DNA of 7,940 nucleotides. Origin: Clostridium sp. CAG:302 (lineage in GTDB: Bacteria > Bacillota_I > Bacilli_A > RF39 > UBA660). The stretch lies in assembly GCA_000431795.1 (NCBI GenBank), contig FR887369.1, positions 14,701-22,640 of the forward strand, written 5' to 3'. The notes beneath the pieces were generated by a model, which saw only the letters and a program-made list of their open reading frames with translations, did no database searches and was not told the DNA's origin. Of this stretch, positions 1 to 5,636 are shown in pieces (the stretch's first letter is position 1; each line of letters opens with the position of its first letter). Position numbers and translations under genes: made by a program.

Positions 1-632
1 TAAAAGAAAAAGGTTTAGAATATACCACAAAGAGTGAAGAAAGCGCTACTGTTGAAGAAGGAAAAGTAATAAGAACAGAACCAAAAGCCGGTTCTACTAG
101 AACTAAGAAGAGTACAATAACAATTGTTGAATCATCAGGTAAAGAATATGTAGTCCTTGAGGACTATACCGGTCAAAACTATTATGAAATAAAAGGTAAA
201 TTAGAAGCCAAAGGCATCAAAGTAGAAATGAAAACCAAATCAGTAGAAAACGCTTCAGAATATAAAGATAAGAAAGATAACATAATAAGTCAAGAACCAG
301 CCTTCAATAAAGATGAAGAGACAAAATTATATGCTAATGATAGTGTTATATTATATATACCAGAAGTAGATGTTTATCCAGATATGGTAAAAGAAAAATG
401 GACATTATCACAAGTAGAAGACTTTGTTAAAGAATACAATCTAACACTAGATAAATCATACAAAGAAACAGACGAAGTAGAAGAAGACATTGTTTTATCA
501 CAAAATAGAGCAGTAGGAGATCCAATATATGAAGGATATACATTAAAAATAACATTATCAAAGAAACCAGAAAAGAAAGATGATAAAACACCAACCGATC
601 CACTACTACCTAGTGATGAAAAGACAAATTAA
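1..632 (+). CDS. prkC: PASTA-domain Ser/Thr protein kinase, C-terminal part (5' end outside window)
   Basis: The frame is open from base 3 to the TAA at 630-632, giving 209 residues with no start of its own, so this is the extracellular tail of a larger protein. It contains one partial and two full PASTA repeats: residues 1-46 (EPKAGS-type turn), about 50-117 (SQEPAF) and about 123-187 (SQNRAVGDPI). A hydrophilic Lys/Asp/Pro tail follows. PASTA repeats bind muropeptides or peptidoglycan and sit outside the membrane in PrkC/Stk kinases, where they pass envelope signals to the cytoplasmic kinase domain. The kinase domain and membrane segment would lie upstream of the window. Position directly before rsgA and rpe matches the prpC-prkC-rsgA-rpe order of Bacillota. 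A penicillin-binding protein can also carry PASTA repeats, but this neighbourhood favours PrkC. Confidence 0.88.
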   Translation, partial: KEKGLEYTTKSEESATVEEGKVIRTEPKAGSTRTKKSTITIVESSGKEYVVLEDYTGQNYYEIKGKLEAKGIKVEMKTKSVENASEYKDKKDNIISQEPAFNKDEETKLYANDSVILYIPEVDVYPDMVKEKWTLSQVEDFVKEYNLTLDKSYKETDEVEEDIVLSQNRAVGDPIYEGYTLKITLSKKPEKKDDKTPTDPLLPSDEKTN

Positions 633-644
633 TAAGGAGCATAA

Positions 645-1478
645 ATGGAAGGAATAATAATTAAAAATCAAAGTAATGATTACACAGTAAGAACATCAAA
701 TGGATTATATGTTTGCAAACCAAGAGGAAAATTCAGAAATGATAAAATAACCCCTCTAGTAGGAGACTCAGTAATAATAGATGATATAAATAATTACCTA
801 CTAGAAATATTACCAAGAAAGAATTCTCTTATTAGACCTCCCATTGCCAATATAGATATCGCTTTAATTGCAGTATCAGTAAAAGAACCAAACTTTGATA
901 GTAATTTATTAGATAAATTATTAACTATAATATCATTTAATAATATTGAACCAGTAATATGTCTAACCAAACTAGATTTATTAACCGAAGAAGAAAGAAA
1001 TGAAATAGATAAAATAACCTCTTACTATCAAAGAATTGGTTATATAGTAACTGATAATAATAATATTAAAGAAATAAAAAAAATAATAAAAAATAAAAAA
1101 GTAGTACTCGCAGGACAGTCAGGTGCAGGTAAATCATCTCTTCTAAATAGATTAGATAAAAACTTATCACTCGAAACAAATGAAATATCAAAAGCCCTAG
1201 GAAGAGGAAAACATACTACAAGATGTGTAACATTATACGAAGTAGATGGTGCATTAATCGCCGATACTCCAGGTTTCTCTTCAGTAGACTTTAGAGGAAT
1301 GACTAAGTTAGATATAAGGGATAATATGAAAGAAATGTTTGATGGCCTACACTATTGTAAATATAGAGATTGTATGCATATTAAAGAAGATGGTTGCTAT
1401 ATAAAGGAAACACTTGAAAAAGGTAATATACTTCCTTCAAGATATAATAACTATAAATCTTTCATCGGAGGAAAATAA
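645..1478 (+). CDS. rsgA: Ribosome small-subunit-dependent GTPase RsgA (YloQ/CpgA)
   Basis: This is a 277-aa circularly permuted GTPase that checks late 30S assembly and is stimulated by the small subunit. The N-terminal OB-fold spans about residues 1-55. The GTPase motifs come in permuted order: G4 TKLD (108-111), G1 GQSGAGKS (157-164), the family signature GRGKHTTR (186-193) and G3 DTPGF (207-211). A C-terminal zinc knuckle follows with Cys238, Cys243, His245 and Cys251 (CX4C-X-H-X5-C). All diagnostic residues are present and the length is normal, slightly short. The ATG at 645 has AAGGAG at 634-639, five bases upstream. It lies 12 nt after the PASTA gene and ends one base before rpe, so it is mid-operon. 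Confidence 0.97.
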   Translation: MEGIIIKNQSNDYTVRTSNGLYVCKPRGKFRNDKITPLVGDSVIIDDINNYLLEILPRKNSLIRPPIANIDIALIAVSVKEPNFDSNLLDKLLTIISFNNIEPVICLTKLDLLTEEERNEIDKITSYYQRIGYIVTDNNNIKEIKKIIKNKKVVLAGQSGAGKSSLLNRLDKNLSLETNEISKALGRGKHTTRCVTLYEVDGALIADTPGFSSVDFRGMTKLDIRDNMKEMFDGLHYCKYRDCMHIKEDGCYIKETLEKGNILPSRYNNYKSFIGGK

Positions 1479-1479
1479 T

Positions 1480-2106
1480 ATGAAAATATCAGTATCAATA
1501 CTAAACTCAGTAGACAAAAAAGAAATGATAAAAATACTAAATAATACTAATATTTCATATATTCACATGGATGTAATGGATGGACAATTTGTTCCTCAAA
1601 GAACATTACCATATCCAGAATTACAAGAACTATCTGGTATATCAACAAAAAAATTAGATATTCATTTAATGATGGATAGTCCTGAAGAGTATATAGATAA
1701 TATAAAAGATTTAGATAATATTGAAAATATAACAATACATCTTGAAATAGACAAAGACATAAAAGAAATACTATCCAAAATAAAATCATTAGGATTCAAA
1801 AGAGGATTATCAATAAAACCCAATACAGATATAAATAAATTGATACCATATCTAGATGATATAGATTTAATTCTAGTAATGACTGTAGAACCAGGACTAG
1901 GAGGTCAACAATTCCTAGAGTCAAGTACCAAAAGATTAAAAGAAATAAAAGAACTAATAGGTACAAGAGATATCCTTCTTGAAGTAGATGGCGGAATCAA
2001 TAACAATACCATAAATCTAGTTAAAGATGCCAATATCGCCGTAGTAGGTTCTTACATAACCAAAAGTACTGATCCAGTATCTCAAATAAATAGTTTATTA
2101 GTATAA
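1480..2106 (+). CDS. rpe: Ribulose-phosphate 3-epimerase
   Basis: This 208-aa (beta/alpha)8-barrel enzyme interconverts ribulose 5-phosphate and xylulose 5-phosphate in the pentose phosphate pathway. Family motifs appear in order: HMDVMDGQFVP (29-39), DIHLMM (60-65), the IHLE strand, LVMTVEPGLGGQQF (132-145) and EVDGGI (168-173). The metal and catalytic set His29, Asp31, His62 and Asp170 is complete. The usual N-terminal PSIL is VSIL here. I chose the ATG at 1480, not the in-frame ATG at 1414, because the earlier one lies inside rsgA and adds 22 residues with no family match. The chosen start has GGAGG at 1467-1471 within the last rsgA codons. The one-base gap to rsgA implies translational coupling. 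The protein is about 10 residues shorter than usual. Confidence 0.95.
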   Translation: MKISVSILNSVDKKEMIKILNNTNISYIHMDVMDGQFVPQRTLPYPELQELSGISTKKLDIHLMMDSPEEYIDNIKDLDNIENITIHLEIDKDIKEILSKIKSLGFKRGLSIKPNTDINKLIPYLDDIDLILVMTVEPGLGGQQFLESSTKRLKEIKELIGTRDILLEVDGGINNNTINLVKDANIAVVGSYITKSTDPVSQINSLLV

Positions 2107-2110
2107 AAAT

Positions 2111-2149
2111 AAACTCCCTTCTAAATAATAATAAAGAAAGGAGTTTTTT
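2111..2149 (+). terminator. Terminator-like hairpin after rpe, containing the SD of the next ORF
   Basis: A 12-pair stem with one C/A mismatch (2111-2122 with 2135-2146) closes a 12-nt A/T loop and is followed by a T run (2144-2149). It begins five bases after the rpe stop, so it probably ends the prkC-rsgA-rpe transcript. The 3' arm contains AAAGGAG (2137-2143), the only plausible SD for the ATG at 2152, so the same stem could also hide that ribosome site. Confidence 0.75.
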
Positions 2150-2151
2150 AT

Positions 2152-2265
2152 ATGTCAGAAAATAAAAATATAAATCAGGAAATAATCGAAGAAGAATATA
2201 TGCTAGGTAAAGAATATTATAGTAAAATACTAGAGTTAGCCAAAAAGAAAAAACAAAGTAATTAA
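2152..2265 (+). CDS. Small hypothetical protein, 37 aa
   Basis: ATG at 2152 to TAA at 2263-2265 encodes a highly charged peptide starting MSENKNINQEIIEEEYMLGK and ending in a Lys-rich stretch (LAKKKKQSN). It looks like one amphipathic helix and has no membrane segment or cysteine. AAAGGAG at 2137-2143 is nine bases before the ATG, but it lies in the 3' arm of the hairpin at 2111-2149, so translation may depend on the hairpin being open. The position roughly matches where Bacillus has thiN and spoVM, but the peptide is not hydrophobic like SpoVM and I do not regard it as that protein. Coding status rests on the start, SD and amino-acid composition only. Confidence 0.55.
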   Translation: MSENKNINQEIIEEEYMLGKEYYSKILELAKKKKQSN

Positions 2266-2267
2266 TC

Positions 2268-2296
2268 TTGTTTAAATAAACTATTTATGATACTAT
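2268..2296 (+). promoter_or_regulatory. Sigma-A-type promoter, extended -10, for the 216-aa gene
   Basis: TTGTTT (2268-2273), a 17-nt spacer and TACTAT (2291-2296), with TG at 2288-2289 forming an extended -10. It starts just after the stop of the 37-aa ORF and lies about 20 nt upstream of the ATG at 2317. Confidence 0.6.
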
Positions 2297-2316
2297 ATAT
2301 GTGAAAGAAGGGTATT

Positions 2317-2967
2317 ATGGATATTATTTATAATGGCGAAATATATTTAAAAAAAGGACCAGAAATTTATAACCCAAGTGCTGATATAAAAGAAATAGAT
2401 GAAAAAATAGAAGAATTACAAAAACTTTTTACTGAAGATCCTAATCTTTTTACACTTGGTGTTATAGAATTATCAAAGAGTGTAAAATCATCTTTAGAAA
2501 AAGAAAGAGGTAAATTAGATTACAGCGGTACAGATACCTTTTGGAGATTATATACTAATGATGGTATAAACTTGTTAATGAAAAATAATTTTCAAGAAAG
2601 AAAATATAATGGCGTTGAAGAAATGAAAAGAATATATATGAAACTATCAGAGTTTTTAAACGAATCATCATTTATTGGAAAAGAATTTGTAAGAACAACA
2701 CCGATTAGAATGAATGGTATGCTAGATACTAGCTATACATCTCCATTAAAAGAAAAAAATATTGTTCTATATGCCAAGAATGACCTATTTCTCGCAGTAA
2801 AAAGAAAAATTGAACAAGATAAATTAATAGAGAGATATATTCTTATTAATTCAAATTATATAAAAGATAGAAACTATGAATTCTATGGAAATATTTATTC
2901 AGAATATAAAGATAAAACCAAAGTATATAAACTTATTCGAAGACAATTAGAAAAAGAAAAAATATAA
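2317..2967 (+). CDS. Hypothetical soluble protein, 216 aa
   Basis: I do not recognise this protein. It has no signal peptide, membrane segment, cysteine or nucleotide-binding motif. Residues 22-66 are charged and look helical, possibly a short coiled coil. Residues 95-115 look like another helix, and the C terminus (about 198-216) is rich in Lys/Arg/Glu. Overall it looks like a small cytoplasmic all-alpha or alpha/beta protein. The ATG at 2317 has GAAGGG at 2307-2312 as a modest SD. A promoter precedes it and a terminator follows its stop by two bases, so it appears to be a single-gene unit. It sits where thiN is expected but shows no resemblance to thiamine pyrophosphokinase. CTA leucine codons occur as in the core genes around it, so nothing marks it as foreign. 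Confidence 0.85.
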   Translation: MDIIYNGEIYLKKGPEIYNPSADIKEIDEKIEELQKLFTEDPNLFTLGVIELSKSVKSSLEKERGKLDYSGTDTFWRLYTNDGINLLMKNNFQERKYNGVEEMKRIYMKLSEFLNESSFIGKEFVRTTPIRMNGMLDTSYTSPLKEKNIVLYAKNDLFLAVKRKIEQDKLIERYILINSNYIKDRNYEFYGNIYSEYKDKTKVYKLIRRQLEKEKI

Positions 2968-2969
2968 AA

Positions 2970-2992
2970 GAGACTATAATAGTCTCATTTTT
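2970..2992 (+). terminator. Rho-independent terminator of the 216-aa gene
   Basis: A perfect 7-bp stem, GAGACTA/TAGTCTC (2970-2976 with 2980-2986), with a 3-nt loop, then ATTTTT. It starts two bases after the stop codon and faces the rpmB terminator from the other strand. Confidence 0.8.
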
Positions 2993-3006
2993 AATTATTA
3001 TGTAAC

Positions 3007-3031
3007 AAAAAAAGATAGATTATTCTATCTT
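3007..3031 (-). terminator. Rho-independent terminator of rpmB
   Basis: On the minus strand AAGATAGA pairs with TCTATCTT (3024-3031 with 3012-3019) around a 4-nt loop, followed by seven T (the A run at 3007-3013). It begins three bases past the rpmB stop. Confidence 0.8.
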
Positions 3032-3033
3032 AA

Positions 3034-3210
3034 TTATGCCAATTCATTATTCTTTTTCATAGATCTAGCTTCTCTAACACTAGTCTTAACTTTACTACCA
3101 TCTTTTAAAGTAACAGTAGTCATATTTACTTTTTGAGTACCTTTAGTTATTTTAAGACAGTTAGGTCTATTATTTACAGATCTAGTCTTTTTAGTTGATA
3201 TATTTTCCAT
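3034..3210 (-). CDS. rpmB: Ribosomal protein L28, short N-terminally reduced form (58 aa)
   Basis: The 58-aa basic protein begins MENISTKKTRSVNNRPN and ends in VKTSVREARSMKKNNELA. The RPN segment followed by beta-strands and the VREARSMKK end resemble the conserved L28 core (R-x-x-PN-x-Q...V-S-x-R-A-L-+-S). L28 is a 50S protein near the exit-site region of the ribosome. An opposite-strand rpmB downstream of rpe also matches the order known from Bacillus. It lacks the usual N-terminal part with the C/VTGK and GNNRSH segments. It cannot be extended: two in-frame TGA codons lie just upstream, and a canonical AGGAGGT (3217-3223) is correctly spaced to the ATG at 3210. It has its own promoter and terminator. 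The alternative is a divergent L28-like paralogue. Confidence 0.72.
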   Translation of the reverse strand: MENISTKKTRSVNNRPNCLKITKGTQKVNMTTVTLKDGSKVKTSVREARSMKKNNELA

Positions 3211-3239
3211 AGAATTACCTCCTCATCAGTTCGTTATTA

Positions 3240-3268
3240 ACTTTACCATAAAAATACCATTTAGTCAA
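3240..3268 (-). promoter_or_regulatory. Sigma-A-type promoter, extended -10, for rpmB
   Basis: On the minus strand TTGACT (3263-3268), a 17-nt spacer and TAAAGT (3240-3245), preceded by TGG as an extended -10. It lies in the gap between the sigK stop and rpmB, so rpmB need not rely on sigK read-through. Confidence 0.6.
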
Positions 3269-3275
3269 GTAATTA

Positions 3276-3986
3276 TTAAGAATTTTCTTTTGTACTATTA
3301 TCATTTCTAATAAATTCTCTAAGTATTTTAGTAATAGCCCTTTTTTCTATCCTTGATACATAACTCCTAGAAATACCTAGTTCCTTAGCAATTTCTTTCT
3401 GAGTAATCTCATCAGTATTATCTAGTCCATATCTTTTAGTTAAAACTTCTCTTTCTCTTTTAGTTAAAATATTAAGATATTTTCTAAGTAATTTAATATT
3501 ATCATTCTTATATATTTCTTCTGCATAGTCAGGATTTTCTGTTTTAAGTACATCTAAAATAGTAATCTCATTTCCTTCTTTATCATAACTTATTCCATCA
3601 TAAATACTAACATTCTTTGAATTCTTCTTATCAGATCTGAAATGCATAAGAATTTCGTTTTCCGAACATTTTGCTATATAAGTAGCCAGTTTAATATTCT
3701 TATCTGGAGAGAAACTATCAATACCCTTAATCAAGCCAACAGTACCAATACCAATTAAGTCATCAACATCATTAGTACTAGATTCAAACTTCTTAACTAT
3801 ATGAGCTACTAATCTAAGATTATGTTCTATTAATTTAGCTCTAGCCTCTTTATCACCTTTCATCATTTTTTCAATATACTTCTCTTCCTCTTCTTTTGAT
3901 AAAGGATCAGGAAAGACATTATTAGAATATGCTCCAGTAAAAAAAGTAAGATTATTAACAATAAAATTAAATAAACTATAAAGCAT
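3276..3986 (-). CDS. sigK: Pro-sigma-K, late mother-cell sporulation sigma factor
   Basis: This 236-aa sigma-70 family factor directs late mother-cell transcription during spore formation. A hydrophobic N terminus (residues 1-19, then YSNN-FPDPLS) matches the pro-sequence of pro-sigma-K that the membrane protease SpoIVFB removes; cleavage near Ala19/Tyr20 is inferred from the Bacillus protein. Region 2 spans about 45-125 with EHNLRLVAHIVKKFE (54-68) and DLIGIGTVGLIKGID (76-90). The DKEGNEITILDVLK linker (135-148) is typical of SigK. Region 4 spans 174-225 with LTKREREVLTKRYGL and the helix-turn-helix QKEIAKELGISRSYVSRIEKRA. The gene is continuous, with no intervening element such as skin. AGGAGG lies at 3992-3997, five bases before the ATG, which sits in a hairpin arm. 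SigE is the nearest alternative, but the N terminus and linker favour SigK. Confidence 0.93.
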   Translation of the reverse strand: MLYSLFNFIVNNLTFFTGAYSNNVFPDPLSKEEEEKYIEKMMKGDKEARAKLIEHNLRLVAHIVKKFESSTNDVDDLIGIGTVGLIKGIDSFSPDKNIKLATYIAKCSENEILMHFRSDKKNSKNVSIYDGISYDKEGNEITILDVLKTENPDYAEEIYKNDNIKLLRKYLNILTKREREVLTKRYGLDNTDEITQKEIAKELGISRSYVSRIEKRAITKILREFIRNDNSTKENS

Positions 3987-4014
3987 AAAAACCTCCTAAT
4001 AAAGTTTATGCTTT
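3980..4014 (-). promoter_or_regulatory. Start-codon hairpin in the sigK leader
   Basis: A perfect 10-bp inverted repeat, AAAGCATAAA/TTTATGCTTT (3980-3989 with 4005-4014), spans the sigK translation start. In the mRNA the ATG lies in the 3' arm and the AGGAGG (3992-3997) lies in the 15-nt loop, so folding would tie up the start codon. The stem is AT-rich and probably weak, so it could act as a modest or temperature-sensitive brake. Function is inference. Confidence 0.5.
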
Positions 4015-4021
4015 TTATTAT

Positions 4022-4049
4022 TTTATACCACTTGAGTCTAAGGTCTCAA
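4022..4049 (-). promoter_or_regulatory. Possible sigma-A-like promoter of sigK, embedded in a hairpin
   Basis: On the minus strand TTGAGA (4044-4049), a 16-nt spacer and TATAAA (4022-4027), each one mismatch from consensus. Transcription would start close to the sigK start-codon hairpin. The -35 and spacer coincide with the inverted repeat at 4028-4053, as an operator would. Bacillus sigK uses sigma-E, and I could not find a convincing sigma-E site, so this assignment is tentative. Confidence 0.35.
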
Positions 4050-4081
4050 GTGGAACAATAGAGCCTAAGGTCTCTATTGTT
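4028..4081. repeat. Twin perfect hairpins sharing one loop sequence
   Basis: Two inverted repeats lie side by side with no gap. The first pairs CCACTTGAG with CTCAAGTGG (4028-4036 with 4045-4053, 9 bp). The second pairs AACAATAGAG with CTCTATTGTT (4054-4063 with 4072-4081, 10 bp). Both loops are 8 nt and nearly identical, giving a shared 14-mer GAG[T/C]CTAAGGTCTC at 4034-4047 and 4061-4074, 27 nt apart. The outer stem sequences differ yet each is fully complementary, which suggests the structure itself matters. Neither is followed by a T run, so these are not simple terminators. The right arm of the second runs into the 49-bp repeat. Confidence 0.75.
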
Positions 4082-4125
4082 AAAGAATTATATTATTTTA
4101 GTAATCAACATCTTTATTTTTAATT
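4077..4125 (+). repeat. 49-bp direct repeat, left copy
   Basis: Matches 5628-5676 in the same orientation at 48 of 49 positions: TTGTTAAA, one mismatch (G here, T in the other copy), then 40 identical bases from 4086 to 4125. Similarity stops right after 4125. The copies are 1551 bp apart and bracket the two AT-rich genes, as the ends of an inserted segment would. The right copy is next to yqeG and this one is on the sigK side. Confidence 0.92.
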
Positions 4126-4187
4126 ACATCTACAAAATATGTTGTTTCATTATATATTGTTTTGCTTTTATTACTTGTTAGATATAA

Positions 4188-4871
4188 TTAATAATCACAT
4201 TTCTTATATCTATTATAATATTAATAATATGTGATATTTATATTACAACTATAAAAAATTATTATAAAAACAATAAAAAAGAAGAGGAGTTTTCAATTTA
4301 TTATATAAACAATAATAATATTGAACAAATAATTAGTTATAATGGCAATGTAACTTTAAAAAATGGAGAATTGTCGTGTGGTCAATTTGATATTCATATT
4401 AATAATAATAATTTAATTTATTGTATAACAGACTATGCAAATTATCAAACTATTTACTCTTTAAATATATTGACTAAAGAGAACAAAATAATATATAATA
4501 ATGATATAGATGATGGTTGGGTAATAAGTTCATATAGAAATGATAATGAAATATTATTTGTTGGAAAATATGATATAAAAAACAAGGAAAAAAATAAAAT
4601 AAGTTATATTGATTTAAAAACAGGTAAATATAAGGAAATGGATAGCACTTCATATTATGGTCGAAATAACTTTATTAACAATTCATTACTTTTTCATAAG
4701 ACAGATAAATGGGAATTTTATAATTATGAAAAAAACAAGTTAAAAGTTGCAAGAGTAACAAATTATAAAGAACATTATTTTTTACCAGCATATATAAATA
4801 TTAACAGCACATCAATTATGGCAATGGATATTAATAATAATCTCTATATCGGAAATATTGAATATAAATAA
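4188..4871 (+). pseudogene. Membrane-anchored propeller-like protein lacking a normal start codon
   Basis: The frame is open from just after a TAA at 4185-4187 to the TAA at 4869-4871 (227 codons). It encodes a hydrophobic stretch (about residues 1-22, LIITFLIS-III-LIICDIYI), a Lys/Glu-rich linker, then a Tyr/Asn-rich domain with repeated units such as IYSLNILTKENK and ISYIDLKTGKYK. These resemble irregular beta-propeller blades outside the cell. No ATG, GTG or TTG precedes the membrane segment in frame. The TTG at 4371 would discard that segment, and its GGAG (4365-4368) is too close. An ATG at 4139 in another frame (open to 4231) could join through a single-base shift near 4188. ATT at 4296 after GAGGAG is a rare-start alternative. 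It is thus either a 5'-damaged gene or one with an unusual start. No function is recognised. Confidence 0.6.
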
Positions 4872-4951
4872 ATTTAAAAATTTCAAATTTATATCTAAAT
4901 AATAGTTATATTTAATAAAATTTTATATTTATTAGTATAAGGAGGTGAATT

Positions 4952-5440
4952 ATGAAAATAGTAAAAAAAATTTTATTTATATGCATGATTTTAATTATAG
5001 CTATTTTAAGTTTTCTTTTAATTAAAGAAAGAAAAAATTCCGAAAATAAATGTCTTTTAAAAAATACAGAAGAATCAAAAGAAATATACTATAATTGTAG
5101 CTTTACTCAAACTTGGAAGATTATAGACATGTTAGATAATTTTAAAGGCCATCATCCTGATATTAATTTTGTAATAGTGGATAAATTTCAATTTTTTGAA
5201 CCATATTCACATATAATACCATCAAATTTAAAAGCAAAATTAGAAGTTGGTAAATATTATGAATTTACATACACTATTCAAGGAAAGGGATATATTGAAG
5301 ATTTTGATGATGTAATTAAAAATATAAATCCTGAAAATGTACAATTAGAAGATCAAAATAGAATAAAAGTAAATTTAAGTATAAAAGAAACAGATAAAAT
5401 AGGATTAGATCAATTACAAGAACCAATATGCCAAAAGTAG
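4952..5440 (+). CDS. Hypothetical membrane-anchored protein, 162 aa
   Basis: I do not recognise this protein. A short basic N terminus (MKIVKK) and one hydrophobic segment (about residues 7-24) followed by KERK indicate a signal anchor or uncleaved signal peptide, with residues 25-162 outside the cell. No lipobox cysteine sits at the end of that segment. The external part has Cys34, Cys49 and Cys160 and alternating hydrophobic strands, such as INFVIVDKFQFF and YYEFTYTIQGKGYI, suggesting a small beta-rich domain. The start is well supported by AAGGAGGTGA (4939-4948) and the ATG at 4952. It follows the propeller-like gene by 80 nt on the same strand, and both face outward, so they may act together; that is inference. 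It uses TTA/CTT leucine codons and no CTA, unlike the flanking genes. Confidence 0.85.
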   Translation: MKIVKKILFICMILIIAILSFLLIKERKNSENKCLLKNTEESKEIYYNCSFTQTWKIIDMLDNFKGHHPDINFVIVDKFQFFEPYSHIIPSNLKAKLEVGKYYEFTYTIQGKGYIEDFDDVIKNINPENVQLEDQNRIKVNLSIKETDKIGLDQLQEPICQK

Positions 5441-5509
5441 TCCCAAATAAGAAAATAAATTTAAATAATGCTAATATAAAAACCATTGAGGTAAAATGAT
5501 AATTTTTTT

Positions 5510-5542
5510 AGAAATTAGTTTATAAATAGCTAATTTCTTTTT
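5510..5542 (+). terminator. Rho-independent terminator of the cassette genes
   Basis: A 9-bp stem, AGAAATTAG/CTAATTTCT (5510-5518 with 5530-5538), with an 11-nt loop, leading into a T run (5538-5542). It lies 70 nt after the stop of the 162-aa gene and before the right 49-bp repeat, so the cassette carries its own transcription stop. Confidence 0.65.
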
Positions 5543-5611
5543 GTATATAGTTATTTTCCCTTTTTGTACATTTTTATATTGAAATTTACATATATCTACC
5601 TATATTTAGTA

Positions 5612-5636
5612 ATTTAGCAAAATCATTTTGTTAAAT
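5612..5636. repeat. 25-bp palindrome overlapping the right 49-bp repeat
   Basis: ATTTAGCAAAAT and ATTTTGTTAAAT (5612-5623 and 5625-5636) are mirror complements around one central base, with only a G/T at the seventh pair. The right half is the start of the 49-bp repeat. With so small a centre it suits a dimeric DNA-binding protein better than an RNA hairpin. Confidence 0.55.

Noticed and set aside
1414..1479. Upstream ATG extending rpe by 22 residues
   Set aside because: It overlaps the rsgA C terminus and adds no family-like sequence; GGAGG at 1467-1471 fits the ATG at 1480.
1547..1789. 80-codon minus-strand frame inside rpe
   Set aside because: It lies wholly within a well-supported gene and its Leu/Tyr-rich product reflects A-rich coding on the other strand.
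4028..4081. Possible two-repeat CRISPR array
   Set aside because: There are only two 14-mers 27 nt apart, inside hairpins, with no spacer-like unique sequence and no cas genes.
4867..4890. Hairpin ATAAATTT/AAATTTAT after the first cassette gene
   Set aside because: It is a weak all-A/T stem with no T run after it, expected by chance in such AT-rich DNA.
5496..5525. Nine-codon leader-like ORF before the hairpin at 5510
   Set aside because: GAGGT lies just upstream, but there is no run of a regulatory amino acid, no alternative hairpin, and the terminator simply ends the cassette transcript.
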